From NCBI GenBank assembly GCA_023374045.1, contig CM041776.1:138263296-138327295 (forward strand): a stretch of 64,000 bases of DNA, given 5' to 3'. The notes beneath the pieces were generated by a model, which did no database searches, was not told where the DNA came from, and worked only from the letters and a program-made list of their open reading frames with translations. The stretch is from Limonium bicolor. Taxonomy: Eukaryota; Streptophyta; Magnoliopsida; Caryophyllales; Plumbaginaceae. Below, one piece after another: positions 19,951 through 32,118 of the stretch (position 1 is the stretch's first letter; every line of letters starts with the position of its first letter). The position numbers were made by a program, and so were the translations under genes.

Positions 19951-20529
19951 CATACTAGTAGAGCTGATCATAATGTGTCCGGCCTGGCAGTCCGGTCCGA
20001 CCCGGCCCGTAAAAAAGCCCGACGAACCCGAACCCGATAGGGCTTCCGGGCGGGCCTGGACATAAAATTAAGCCCGAATGAAAAACCGGGCCGGGCTGTG
20101 GCACATTTTTGAGCCCGTGGGCAAGCCCGGCCCGGCCCGATTTTATATTATTTATTATATATTTTAAAAATGTAATATATACATATTTAATTTTTATATA
20201 ATATATACAAAAATTATATAATATATAAATTTTAACTAAGTTATGATATAATATATTAATTTTAAATAAGTTATATATAATATAAATCTATATTAATATA
20301 TTAATTAATTTTTTTTTTATAAATTTATATTAAAAAAATTAAAAAACCGGGCCGGGCGGGCCGGGCTTCGGCAAAGTCTGGAAAAAACCGGGCCTAGCCC
20401 GGCCCGGCCCGGCCCGAGAATGTAAAATCCGGACTTGGTTTTTGAAAATAGGCCCGACGGGCCTAAAATTGTCCTCTGGCCCGGCCCGAACCCGGCCCGT
20501 CCGCCCGAATGATCACCTCTACATACTAG
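19951..20529. mobile_element. hAT-type MITE (19959-20521) with 8-bp target duplication
   Basis: Flanked by exact direct repeats CATACTAG (19951-19958 and 20522-20529). The element starts TAGAGCTGATCAT and ends ATGATCACCTCTA, 13-bp terminal inverted repeats with one mismatch. The 8-bp duplication and TAGAG end fit the hAT superfamily. The 563-bp body is two GC-rich arms dense in GGGCCGGGC/CCCGGCCCG around an AT-rich core (about 20145-20345), so it can fold into a long hairpin. It encodes no transposase. Confidence 0.9.
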
Positions 20530-21360
20530 TGATTAGTGACTGAGATATAGAATTTAAGTGTGCACTAAGCATAATCAGTGTCACCTAAAATCATAATTAC
20601 AGATTAAGAAGATGGTAAATTTGATTGTACATAGAAAAAATTAAATAGTAAAAACATAAGATAAATTTTGAATTAGAAATTTGGCATAAGGTTTAAAATT
20701 AAATGATATGAAAATGTTTTAAGAAAGTAAAAATTTTGAGTTATATTTAACAGAGAATTCATAATTATATTTACAGAAAAAAAATAAAATAGAAATTATT
20801 TTTAATACTTTAAAAGTAATAAATGATTAAACTCTTACTCGTAATTGAAATCGAATCAAATTATAATCGCTCCACAAATAGTTTTCCATGTAATAATTAA
20901 TAACTCCTACGGTCTTAATCTCACGACTTCATCGACATCGAACTTTTATGAGCGAAAATTACAAACTTTATTAATATATTTTCTGGCATTTACAAAAATC
21001 ATACTTTGGTATAATTATACCTTTTTTTTCAAATCTCACAATCAAAATCGACGTAAATCCATAATCTAAATATGGTTATTTAAATCTTTAAAAAAAGGTA
21101 ATATTTTTCTTACCATACAATAAAAGATAATGGCAAACTACTACTAAATGAGTGCAATGCATGTAGATTAATTTGGTTTTTTTTCTTATTTTTATTTGAG
21201 AGTTTTTATCTCTAATCAACTAATTACTACTCCCCTCATTTAAATTAAGTCAAAAAATTCAATAAATGTTATAGAATGATTGTAAATTTTATTGACCATA
21301 ATTTCGAACAATTTATATACAAATTTCTAAATTATAATAAAAAAATAACAAGCTGGTCGG
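20530..21360. other. AT-rich intergenic DNA
   Basis: Very AT-rich with short A and T runs. No repeat ends, splice-like structure or protein family was recognised. Confidence 0.6.
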
Positions 21361-21935
21361 TAGGGGTGAGCAAACAGTTAAAACGGATATCCATTAACTA
21401 AAGTTTAGAATAAAGTACGGTGTTTGGTTATTTCGGTTATAACCGAATTAACCAAATTTAATATTAATATCCGTCTTAACCGATAACAGTTTAAACCGAT
21501 AACCATTTTTTATGTTACACTAATAATCGTTAACCGCCCGATAACTGAAGTTTCTGAAATAACCGAAATAACTGAACTTCCAAAAATAACCGAACTAACC
21601 GAACTTGCCTAAAATAACCAAAAAACTAAACTTTCTTAATTAACCAAAATAATAAAAACCTAAACCTAATCAAGTGAATAATAAAATATTTGATAAAATT
21701 ATTGGGTTTAGAAAAAAATAAAATTATAAAATATTCATATAAAAGTTCAGTTACTACGGATAACCGAAGTTTGGATTTCAATATTCGTTAACCGAACTGT
21801 ACTTTATTACGGATAACCGTTTTAACCGAAATAACCATACTTTTCTAAAACGGTTAAAAAATACGGTGATTGAATCTGAAAAAAAAAGAACGGTTTTTTC
21901 GGTTATCCAAAATAACTGCCCTGTTACTGGATGGC
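21361..21935. repeat. Decayed MITE-like repeat rich in CGGTTA/TAACCG
   Basis: Begins TAGGGGTGAGCAAAC, a typical hAT-MITE end, and is filled with TAACCGAA and CGGTTAT motifs in both orientations. The matching right-hand inverted repeat (ending in CACCCCTA) is missing, so it is truncated or decayed. The frame at 21778-21960 is a by-product. Confidence 0.5.
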
Positions 21936-22131
21936 CTAACTTATAAAGGATCCAAATCATTCTAGAGAATCCTCTATTTTCTTCTTCGTGTTTATTGTCA
22001 AATTTTCAAGTTCTTGCATCTTGGAAGGTAAATCTTCAATCTTAATTTTACAATTAACAAATCTAACTACTTTTGATAAAAATTTCAAATACTCTTTATG
22101 TAGCCACAAAACAACTGTCTCTCACACTGCG

Positions 22132-24207
22132 TGTTATGCCCCAGTTTTTTTTTTCTATTTTATTTCAGCTTGTTTCAAATTCGCAAGGGAGCTTTATAAC
22201 TTTCTAATCTTATTTTAGTGGGATTATGTCGTCAACAATATAATTCCTAAGTTAGAAGGAAGGAGGGTTAATCTTGTCCTTTTGGTCTTGTTACTAATTA
22301 GGGAGTTGGAGAGTTAGAAAACTAAAATCTTTTTAGATATCCTAACTCTTATTTTTATTCTCTCTCATTTTTATTTCTCGATCATCCCTCGACAATTTTC
22401 TTCCTCCTCCTCTCAACTCTCGTTTTGTAGAAACTTCCCCTCTCTTCCTCTCTTCTTCATAATTCTTCCATCTGCAAATTAATTAGTCTGGTGTCTAACT
22501 TCAACATCGAGGATTCCAATCCGTAGAGTCGGAGTGTGTTGCTGTTCGTCAGTCAAGTTCCTTGCTTCTCCCTCCGTGTTGGTACTTTTCGATTTGTGCG
22601 AGTGTTTGTGATTTCGGGATGGAATTCGAGTGGAGCAGGTTGTAGAGTCCGCAGAGATAGCATTGCTTCGATGTGAGGTAGGTGGTGTGAATGGATTCGG
22701 GTGGGTGTGTTCAACCACGGGGATTTCCGTTCTTATTAGTTTTCTGTATGTGATTGCTTGATTCTCTAGTGGTGATGTTTTTGGTTGATTTTGATGTGCG
22801 TTTGATGCGTTAAAACCCCGTGGAAATGTGGTTTCGAATGGCTAATTTGCTACAATAAGTTATGTATGTTTTGTAGGGGATTTGTGGCTTGGTTCTGGAT
22901 GATTTCCGTAATTGATTTTGCAGTTTTCACAGTGTCCGAACATGTGTCCGAACATTGGAGTTCGGACATCATGCGCGGGTGGATTTTTCTGACTCTCGGC
23001 TTATGTCCGAACATGAAAGGTCGGACGCATGTTCGGACCGGCCTTTGTTTTAGCATAACTTCTTCGTCTGAGCTCCGTTTTGAGCGCCGTTTATGGCGTT
23101 GGATTCCTCTTTTCGAGTAATATCTGTTGTGATATGTTTTAGCACATGTATATGTGTACTTTATTTTGAAAGTCCTCAACAAGCCTTGGAACTCTAATTT
23201 ACTCTGAAAGAGTGTTTGAGCTTTTATGCTTCTGTTTGGTTTTGGTGTTGCTAGTCAGTATATGACCTTTGTTTTGATAAAGGCCCATGCTCTATTTGCT
23301 GTGCTTGGGCCCTCCGTTCTGTTCTGTTAAAGGCTTCTGCTTCGTTTTGTAAAGCTTCTGTTTTGGGACCTAGATGTTTAGCTTCTGAGCCTTGGATAGT
23401 CGGGTCTGGCTGTCCTGTAGCATGTTGCACAGGAATTCCTTCTGTTATTCCCTCGGGTTCCCTTCTGTTCTATCTCTTAGGGTCCCTTGGATGTTTAGCG
23501 ACCGACGGGTCCATAGCTGTCTCTACGGCTTCTGTTGTGGGATCTTCGGATCCATAGGACGTTATGTGAGTCCTTCTGATCTGTCAGCTGGTGTCTAGTG
23601 TCCCACCTCTGTTTCGATTAAGCTTCTGATGTGAACTTCTGAGTTTTTGGTTTGCTTTGTTCTGATTTAAGATTTTCGTTCAATTTGCTAAGTTTCTGCT
23701 TCTCTACTCTGATTTGACAAACTTCTATTTCGGTTCTGGCCTGTCACTCCTCTGATTTGAGAAAGCTTCATTCTCTATCTGATTTCTGTTACAACTTCCA
23801 ATCTGATTTGCTAAGCTTATGTATTAGTATACGATTATGTTCAGTATATGTTTTGAGCATGCTTAGCTGATGAAGTTTATCACCTGCTGAGCTGTTGTTT
23901 GGCTCACCCCTATTTCCGTCTGATTTGCAGGTTTAAGTTTCCTTTGTAGACTCCGCTCTGCTATCTGCTTCGTCTTTCGCTTTGTATTTGTAGTTGTGGC
24001 TTAAGGCCCTTTGTAATTTGATTCTGTTATGTAATGAAGTTGGGCTTTCGCATGTAATGTCAGATAGACCTTGTAATCTGCTTTCAGTTAATCAAAGTGT
24101 ACTTTGTTTCAGTTTTGGGTTTCGTTCGTTAGAGCCTTGCGTTATTAGGTAATAGATACGCGGTGTGTAACGTCCCTAACTCCTAGGGTGGTTTTGGGGT
24201 CATTACA
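22132..24207 (+). mobile_element. Family C LTR, copy 1 (2076 bp)
   Basis: Runs from TGTTATGCCCCAG to GGGGTCATTACA and is followed by a tRNA-iMet PBS. It holds a TCCGAACA/TGTTCGGAC inverted-repeat cluster (22936-23045) and a conserved 3' splice site, CACCCCTATTTCCG then TGATTTGCAG/GTTTAAG (acceptor 23930). It starts the tandem LTR/internal array that fills most of the right half of the window. Confidence 0.88.
22936..23045. repeat. Inverted-repeat cluster of TCCGAACAT motifs in family C LTR
   Basis: GTCCGAACATGT occurs twice in tandem, then faces GTTCGGACAT; a second pair (GTCCGAACATG and CATGTTCGGACC) follows about 40 bp on. In the copy at 27112 the tandem GTCCGAACATGT is reduced to one, so this motif varies in number between LTRs. 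Confidence 0.8.
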
Positions 24208-24396
24208 TTTAGTGGTATCAGAGCCAAGTTTGGCTTTCTTTGGGTTTTGTGGGTGTTTGCATATCTACGCTTCCATGTCATTGTGTGATTAGTGCTATGT
24301 GTTGTATGTTGCATGATTCGTTTGCTATCTGCTATTTGATTTAATTATCCTCTGGGAGTCTATCTGTTGTGTGTGTTTGCTCTGTAGTTGTCCACT

Positions 24397-24424
24397 ATCA
24401 GAGTAGCGCAGCGGAAGCGTAGTG
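24397..24424 (+). other. Initiator tRNA-Met 5'-half-like segment (family C)
   Basis: ATCAGAGTAGCGCAGCGGAA continues GCGTAGTG. Compared with the established plant initiator tRNA 5' end, it differs at only two of 28 positions (both G to A). It is in the sense of the tRNA, about 185 bp after the PBS. The copies at 28559, 30165 (2-nt deletion), 31765 and 60904 keep it. No T-arm follows, so it is not a full tRNA gene. Confidence 0.75.
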
Positions 24425-26268
24425 TCTGTTTATCTGTGTGCTTTTGTGCTATGAGTCTGAATCCGAGGGAGTCGGGTCCTTTGGAAAAGGATGACTGAAT
24501 GTGAGTTCTGGTTTGTTTGAGAGGTGTGCCAGGGTTGTGTGTTTGTGAAGTGAGTTGTGTTTTGTTCTGGGATGTGAGTTAGAGAGGTGTTCAGTCTGTG
24601 AGGTGTGAGTGGGTTCAGATGGGTTTGGCTCAGGTGGTTGTATGATGTTGTTTGGAAGTGTTTTGGTCGTGAGATCCGGTTAGGTATGTGCTTTGGTTCA
24701 GTATTGGAAGTGTTGTGAGTGTGGGCTACGAGTCTGAGTGATATGATATGTTAGGGTACGAGATCGGGTGCGAGCTGAGTCGCGAGTTCTGCGTTTGAGT
24801 GAGAGTGTTGGTTTGAGAGTTTCAAGCTGTGTGATGTGAGCCTAGGGGTGCTTCAGTGTGTGTGTTCCAGAGTGTGTTGTGCTTTGGTTTTGAGTGGCTT
24901 GTGGGTGAGTTTGGGAGGTGTGTTTGTTTAGTCCTTTGGATAGGGACATCTTCTGAGAGGGTTGAGCGTCTCTTCTGTGTCTCTAGGCTGAGCTTTAGTA
25001 ATCTTCTGTTATGTCCCTTCAGTTTGTCAATCAGTAGTTGGTGCGAGTACTGCCCTAATCCTTCAAGCTTTGCCTTCTGCGATCTTGTGTTTTGCTCATG
25101 CTGTTAGTGAATCTGCCTGTGAGGTTGGGTGTTGGCTCGAGCGAGGTAGAGCTTTTGGGACGAGTGGTCATCTTTTCTGTGCTTCCTGAGCCTTCGTGCT
25201 TAGCCTTCAGTAATCATCTGTTTCGCTTCTTTTGTTAGTGAGCCAGCTAGTAAACTTTGAGTGCTAGCTCTTTGAGGTTAGAGCCTCTGAATTGGGTGAG
25301 TGTTCTTCTTGCGCCTTGGGGCGAATCTTTTATTGTGTTCCTTTGTTAGCCTATGAGTAGTTAGTCTCAATGTTGTGCATATGCTTCGAGTTTAACCTTC
25401 TATAACTATCTGATTTACTCCTTCCGTTAGGGAATCAATCTGAGAGGTGTGTGATAGCTGGTGCAAAGTTAGAGTTTCTTGAAGTGTGAGGGTTCTTTCC
25501 ATGCCTTGGTGTTGAGCTTTTTGGTAATTCCCGTTTTGGTTCCTTCTGTCTGTGAGACAGTCAGTGATTCGATGAGCTGGCCCATGTAAGATAGAGCTCT
25601 AAGATTGTGAGTGTTCCTTAGGTGCCCTAAGGTTAAGTGTTAGGTAATCTTTTGCTTTGTTCCTTCTATTAGTGAGTCTACTAGTATGTTCTGAAGGCTG
25701 GATCTTTGTAATGCGAGTTTCTAAGGTGTGTGGGTGCTTCTCCTGTGCTTTGAGACTAGGTGTTAGTGACCTCCTAGTGCGCTCTTCTGTCATTCAGTTA
25801 GCAGTAAGTTGAGGAAGATCAAGTAACCTTCTGTTTAATTCTTCTGTTAGCGTTTGAGCCAGTACGTTCGGTGTGTTAGCCGGGTAAGGATAGTGATGTG
25901 GAGTGTGTTTCTTGTGCCGTAGTCTGAGCTAGTAGGGATCTGCTACTATGTTCCATGACAGTTAGTCGGTGGTGAGTCTGGATACCGCTCCTGTGCTACC
26001 AGGTTTAATTCTCAGTTGCCTTTGCTTCGTTCCTTCTGTCAGCAAGTCAGTTGCCAAGTTTGGAGTGTTAGCTCTGTGAGATGAGCGTTTCCTTCCATGC
26101 TCTTAAGTTTTGCGTCAGTAATCTACTACTTGTCCTTCTCTCAGTTCTGTTCCAAGTGTCAACTTCCTGTGCGGTTGACCTTTTGACCTGTGAGCTTCAT
26201 TCTGCATGTCTTAGAGTTTGTAGTATTCCTGCACTTGAGGTGCATTCGTGTGTATTCCGTGTTTCGTC

Positions 26269-26304
26269 GAATTTCGAGGACGAAATTCATTTTAAGGGGG
26301 GTAT
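26269..26304 (+). promoter_or_regulatory. Family C polypurine tract with hairpin
   Basis: GAATTTC (26269-26275), loop GAGGAC, GAAATTC (26282-26288) form a perfect 7-bp hairpin, followed by ATTTTAAGGGGGGTAT two bases before the LTR. Repeated at 58599-58634 (one wobble pair) and 62779-62814. Confidence 0.8.
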
Positions 26305-26306
26305 AA

Positions 26307-28372
26307 TGTTATGCCCCAGTTTTTTTTTTCTATTTTATTTCAGCTTGTTTCAAATTCGCAAGGGAGATTTATAACTTTCTAATCTTATTTTAGTGGGATT
26401 ATGTCGTCAACAATATAATTCCTAAGTTAGAAGGAAGGAGGGTTAATCTTGTCCTTTTGGTCTTGTTACTAATTAGGGAGTTGGAGAGTTAGAAAACTAA
26501 AATCTTTTTAGATATCCTAACTCTTATTTTTATTCTCTCTCAATTTTATTTCTCGATCATCCCTCTCGACAGTTTTCTTCCTCCTCCTCTCAACTCTTGT
26601 TCTGCAGAAACTTCCCCTCTCTTCCTCTCTTCTTCACAATTCTTCCATCCTGCAAATTAATTAGTCTGGTGTCTAACTTCAACATCGAGGATTCCAATCC
26701 GTAGAGTCGGAGTGTGTGTTGTTCGTCAGTCAAGTTCCTTGCTTCTCCCTCCGGTGTTGGTCCTTTTCGATTTGTGCGAGTATTTGTGATTTCAGGATGG
26801 AATTCGAGTGGAGCAAGTTGTAGAGTCCGCAGAGATAGCATTGCTCCGGATGTGAGGTAGGTAGTGAATGGATTCGGGTGGGTGTGTTCAACCACGAGGG
26901 ATTTCCGTTCTTATTAGTTTTCTGTATATGATTGCTTGATTCTCTAGTGGTGATGTTTTTGGTTGATTTTGATGTGCGTTTGATGCATTAAAACCCCGTG
27001 GAAATGTGGTTTCGAATGGCTAATTTGCTACAATAAGTTATGTATGTTTTGTGGGGGATTTGTGGCTTGGTTCTGGCTGATTTCCGCAATTGATTTTGCA
27101 GTTTTCGTAGTGTCCGAACATTGAAGTTCGGACATCATGCGCGGGTGGATTTTCCTGACTCTCGGCTTATGCCCGAACATGAAAGGTCGGACGCATGTTC
27201 GGACCGGCCTTTGTTTTAGCATAACTTCTTCATCTGAGCTCCATTTTGAGCGCCGTTTACGGTGTTGGATTCCTCTTTTCGAGTTCTATCTGTTGTGATA
27301 TGTTTTAGCACATGTATATGTGTACTTTATTTTGAAAGTCCTCAACAAGCCTTGGAACTCTGATTTGCTCTGAAAGAGTGTTTGAGCTTTTATGCTTCTG
27401 TTTGGTTTTTGTGGTGCTAGTCAGTATATGACCTTTGTTTTGATAAAGGCCCATGCTCTATTTGCTGTGCTTGGGCCCTCCGTTCTGTTCTGTTAAAGGC
27501 TTCTGCTTCGTTTTGTAAAGCTTCTGTTTTGGGACCTAGATGTTTAGCTTCTGAGCCTTGGATAGTCGGGTCTGGCTGTCCCGTAGCATGCTGCACAGGA
27601 ATTCCTTCTGTTATTCCCTCGGGTTCCCTTCTGTTCTATCTCTTAGGGTCCCTTGGATGTTTAGCGACCGACGGGTCCATAGCTGTCTCTACGGCTTCTG
27701 TTGTGGGATCTTCGAATCCATAGGACGTTATGTGAGTCCTTTTGATGTGTCAGCTGGTGTCTCGTGTCCCACCTATGTTTCGATTAAGCTTCTGATGTGA
27801 ACTTCTGAGTTTTTGGTTTCCTTTGTTTTGATTTAAGATTTTCGTTCAATTTGCTAAGTTTCTGCTTCTCTGCTCTGATTTGACAAACTTCTATTTCGGT
27901 TCTGGCCTGTCACTCCTCTGATTTGAGAAAGCTTCATTCTCTATCTGATTTCTGTTACAACTTCCAATCTGATTTGCTAAGCTTATGTATTAGTATACGA
28001 TTATGTTCAGTATATGTTTTGAGCATGCTTAGCTGATGAAGTTTATCACCTACTGAGCTGTAGTTTGGCTCACCCCTATTTCCGTCTGATTTGCAGGTTT
28101 AAGTTTCCTTTGAAGACTCCGCTCTGCTATCTGCTTCGTCTTTCACTTTGTATTTGTAGTTGTGGCTTAAGGCCCTTTGTAATTTGATTCTGTTATGTAA
28201 TGAAGTTGGGCTTTCGCATGTAATGTCAAATAGACCTTGTAATCTGCTTTCAGTTAATCAAAGTGTACTTTGTTTCAGTTTTGGGTTCATTCGTTAGAGC
28301 CTTGCGTTATTAGGTAATAGATACGCGGCGTGTAACGTCCCTAATTCCTAGGGTGGTTTTGGGGTCGTTACA
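26307..28372 (+). mobile_element. Family C LTR, copy 2 (2066 bp)
   Basis: Full LTR from TGTTATGCCCCAG to GGGGTCGTTACA, shared by the unit to its left and the unit to its right: a tandem arrangement and not two separate insertions. It differs from copy 1 by scattered substitutions and small indels. Confidence 0.88.
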
Positions 28373-29979
28373 TTTAGTGGTATCAGAGCCAAGTTTGGCT
28401 TTCTTTGGGTTTTGTGGGTGTTTGCATATTACGCTTCCGTGTCATTGTGTGATTTGTGCTATGTGTTGTATGCTGCATGATTCGTTTGCTATCTGCTATT
28501 TGATTTAATTATCCCTGGAGTCTATCTGTTGTGTGTGTTTGCTCTGTAGTTGTCCACTATCAGAGTCGCGCAGCGGAAGCGTAGTGTCTGTTTATCTGTG
28601 TGCTTTTGTGCTTTGAGTCTGAATCCGAGGGAGTCGGGTCCTTTGGAAAAGGATGACAGAATGTGAGTTCTGGTTTGTTTGAGAGGTGTGCCAGGTTGGT
28701 GTTTGTGGTGAAGTGAGTTGTGTTTTGTTCTGGGATGTGAGTTAGAGAGGTGTTCAGTCTGTGAGGTGTGAGTGGGTTCAGATGGGTTTGGCTTAGGTGG
28801 TTGTATGATGTTGTTTGGAAGTGTTTTGGTCGTGAAATCCGGTTAGGTATGTGCTTTGGTTCAGTATTGGAAGTGTTATGAGTGTGGGCTACGAGTCTGA
28901 GTGATATGATATGTTAGGGTACGAGATCGGGTGTGAGCTGAGTCGTGAGTTCTACGTTTAGGTGAGAGTGTTGGTTTGAGAGTTTCAAGTTGTGTGATGT
29001 GAGCCTAGGGGTGCTTCAGTGTGAGTGTTCCAGAGTGTGTTGTGCTTTGGTTTTAAGTGGCTTGTGGGTGAGTTCGGGAGGTGTGTTTGTTTAGTCCTTT
29101 GGATAGGGACATCTTCTGAGAGAGTTGAGCGTCTCTTCTGTCTCTAGGCTGAGCTTTAGTAATCTTCTATTATGTCCCTTCAGTTTGTCAGTCAGTAGTT
29201 GGTGCGAGTACTGCCCTAATCCTTCAAGATTTGCCTTCTGCGATCTTGTGTTTCGCTCATGCTGTTAGTGAATCTGCCTGTGACGTTGGGTGTTGGCTCG
29301 AGCGAGGTAGAGCTTTTGGGACGAGTGGTCATCTTTTCTGTGCTTCCTGAGCCTTCGTGCTTAGCCTTCAGTAATCATCTGTTTCGCTTCTTTTGTTAGT
29401 GAGCCAGCCAGTATACTTTGAGTGCTAGCTCTTTGAGGTTAGAGCCTCTGAATTGGGTGAGTGTTCTTCTTGCGCCTTGGGGCTGATTTGACAAACTTCT
29501 ATTTCGGTTCTGGCCTGTCACTCCTCTGATTTGAGAAAGCTTCATTCTCTATCTGATTTCTGTTACAACTTCCAATCTGATTTGCTAAGCTTATGTATTA
29601 GTATACGATTATGTTCAGTATATGTTTTGAGCATGCTTAGCTGATGAAGTTTATCACCTTCTGAGCTGTAGTTTGGCTCACCCCTATTTCCGTCTGATTT
29701 GCAGGTTTAAGTTTCCTTTGAAGACTCCGCTCTGCTATCTGCTTCGTCTTTCGCTTTGTATTTGTAGTTGTGGCTTAAGGCCCTTGTAATTTGATTCTGT
29801 TATGTAATGAAGTTGGGCTTTCGCATGTAATGTCAATAGACCTTGTAATCTGCTTTCAGTTAATCAAAGTGTACTTTGTTTCAGTTTTGGGTTTCATTCG
29901 TTAGAGCCTTGCATTATTAGGTAATAGATACGCGGTGTGTAACGTCCCTAACTCCTAGGGTGGTTTTGGGGTCGTTACA
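28373..29979 (+). mobile_element. Shortened family C unit 1 (internal 5' part joined to LTR 3' part)
   Basis: Internal sequence from the PBS up to GCCTTGGGGCT (about 29483) is joined directly to the LTR from TGATTTGACAAAC to its end. About 1 kb of internal sequence and 1.55 kb of LTR are absent. The join shares a CT at the breakpoint. The unit is about 1.6 kb and is followed by a second copy with the same join. Confidence 0.88.
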
Positions 29980-31578
29980 TTTAGTGGTATCAGAGCCAAG
30001 TTTGCTTTCTTTGGGTTTTGTGGGTGTTTGCATATCTACGCTTCCGTGTCATTGTGTGATTTGTGCTATGTGTTGTATGCTGCATGATTCGTTTGCTATC
30101 TGCTATTTGATTTAATTATCCCCTGGAGTCTATCTGTTGTGTGTTTGCTCTGTAGTTGTCCATTATCAGAGGCGCAGCGGAAGCGTAGTGTCTGTTTATC
30201 TGTGTGCTTTTGTGCTTTGAGTCTGAATCCGAGGGAGTCGGGTCCTTTGGAAAAGGATGACTGAATGTGAGTTCTGGTTTGTTTGAGAGGTGTGCCAGGG
30301 TTGTGTGTTTGTGAAGTGAGTTGTGTTTTGTTCTGGGATGTGAGTTAGAGAGGTGTTCAGTCTGTGAGGTGTGTGAGTGGTTCAGATGGGTTTGGCTCAG
30401 GTGGTTGTATGATGTTGTTTGGAAGTGTTTTGGTCGTGAATCCGGTTAGGTATGTGCTTTGGTTCAGTATTGGAAGTGTTATGAGTGTGGGCTACGAGTC
30501 TGAGTGATATGATATGTTAGGGTACGAGATCGGGTGTGAGCTGAGTCGTGAGTTCTACGTTTAGGTGAGAGTGTTGGTTTGAGAGTTTCAAGTTGTGTGA
30601 TGTGAGCCTAGGGGTGCTTCAGTGTGAGTGTTCCAGAGTGCGTTGTGCTTTGGTTTTGAGTGGCTTGTGGGTGAGTTCGGGAGGTGTGTTTGTTTAGTCC
30701 TTTGGATAGGGACATCTTCTGAGAGAGTTGAGCGTCTCTTCTGTGTCTCTAGGCTGAGCTTTAGTAATCTTCTATTATGTCCCTTCAGTTTGTCAGTCAG
30801 TAGTTGGTGCGAGTAGCCCTAATCCTTCAAGATTTGCCTTCTGCGATCTTGTGTTTCGCTCATGCTGTTAGTGAATCTGCCTGTGACGTTGGGTTGGCTC
30901 GAGCGAGGTAGAGCTTTTGGACGAGTGGTCATCTTTTCTGTGCTTCCTGAGCCTTCGTGCTTAGCCTTCAGTAATCATCTGTTTCGCTTCTTTTGTTAGT
31001 GAGCCAGCCAGTATACTTTGAGTAGCTCTTTGAGGTTAGAGCCTCTGAATTGGGTGAGTGTTCTTCTTGCGCCTTGGGGCTGATTTGACAAACTTCTATT
31101 TCGGTTCTAGCCTGTCACTCCTCTGATTTGAGAAAGCTTCATTCTCTATCTGATTTCTGTTACAACTTCCAATCTGATTTGCTAAGCTTATGTATTAGTA
31201 TACGATTATGTTCAGTATATGTTTTGAGCATGCTTAGCTGATGAAGTTTATCACCTTCTGAGCTGTAGTTTGGCTCACCCCTATTTCCGTCTGCTTTGCA
31301 GGTTTAAGTTTCCTTTGAAGACTCCGCTCTACTATCTGCTTCGTCTTTCGCTTTGTATTTGTAGTTGTGGCTTAAGGCCCTTTGTAATTTGATTCTGTTA
31401 TGTAATGAAGTTGGGCTTTCGCATGTAATGTTAGATAGACCTTGTAATCTGCTTTCAGTTAATCAAAGTGTACTTTGTTTCAGTTTTGGGTTTCGTTCGT
31501 TAGAGCCTTGCATTATTAGGTAATAGATACGCGGCGTGTTACGTCCCTAACTCCTAGGGTGGTTTTGGGGTCGTTACA
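29980..31578 (+). mobile_element. Shortened family C unit 2 (same breakpoint)
   Basis: Repeats unit 1 with the identical breakpoint (about 31080-31082), so the two come from one deletion followed by duplication. Both share CACCTTCTGAGCTGTAG where other copies have CACCTACTGAG or CACCTGCTGAG. Confidence 0.88.
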
Positions 31579-32118
31579 TTTAGTGGTATCAGAGCCAAGT
31601 TTGACTTTCTTTGGGTTTTGTGGGTGTTTGCATATCTACGCTTCCGTGTCATTGTGTGATTTGTGCTATGTGTTGTAGCTGCATGATTCGTTTGCTATCT
31701 GCTATTTGATTTAATTATCCCCTGGAGTCTATCTGTTGTGTGTGTTTGCTCTGTAGTTGCCCACTATCAGAGTAGCGCAGCGGAAGCGTAGTGTCTGTTT
31801 ATCTGTGTGCTTTTGTGCTTTGAGTCTGAATCCGAGGGAGTCGGGTCCTTTGGAAAAGGATGACTGAATGTGAGTTCTGGTTTGTTTGAGAGGTGTGCCA
31901 GGGTGTGTGTTTGTGAAGTGAGTTGTGTTTTGTTCTGGGATGTGAGTTAGAGAGGTGTTCAGTCTATGAGGTGTGAGTGGGTTCAGATGGGTTTGGCTCA
32001 GGTGGTTGTATGATGTTGTTTGGAAGTGTTTTGGTCGTGAGATCCGGTTAGGTATGTGCTTTGGTTCAGTATTGGAAGTGTTGTGAGTGTGGGCTACGAG
32101 TTTGAGTGATATGATATA
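31579..32118 (+). mobile_element. Family C internal fragment left of family B insertion
   Basis: Starts after an LTR end with the PBS and the tRNA-like segment (31765), and stops at GATATGATATA, where family B sequence begins. The matching right side resumes at 57266, but about 190 bp of family C present in intact copies is missing between them. Confidence 0.85.

Larger units (their letters stand above)
24208..26306 (+). mobile_element. Family C internal region, copy 1 (non-coding, 2.1 kb)
   Basis: Lies between two LTRs, with a PBS (TGGTATCAGAGCCA, 24213-24226) at its left and a PPT (26291-26304) at its right. No gag or pol motif was seen in any frame. Instead it is G/T-rich with loosely repeated phrases such as TTCCTTCTGTTAGTGAG about every 100-150 bp. 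It is a non-autonomous element that must depend on another element's proteins. Confidence 0.85.

Noticed and set aside
24397..24470. Complete initiator tRNA gene in family C
   Set aside because: Likeness stops after about 28 nt; there is no T-arm or 3' acceptor sequence.
24856..25107. Cys/Phe-rich short frame repeated in family C (also 61362-61613, 30628-30816)
   Set aside because: Indels between copies break it, composition follows the G/T-rich DNA, and no motif is present.
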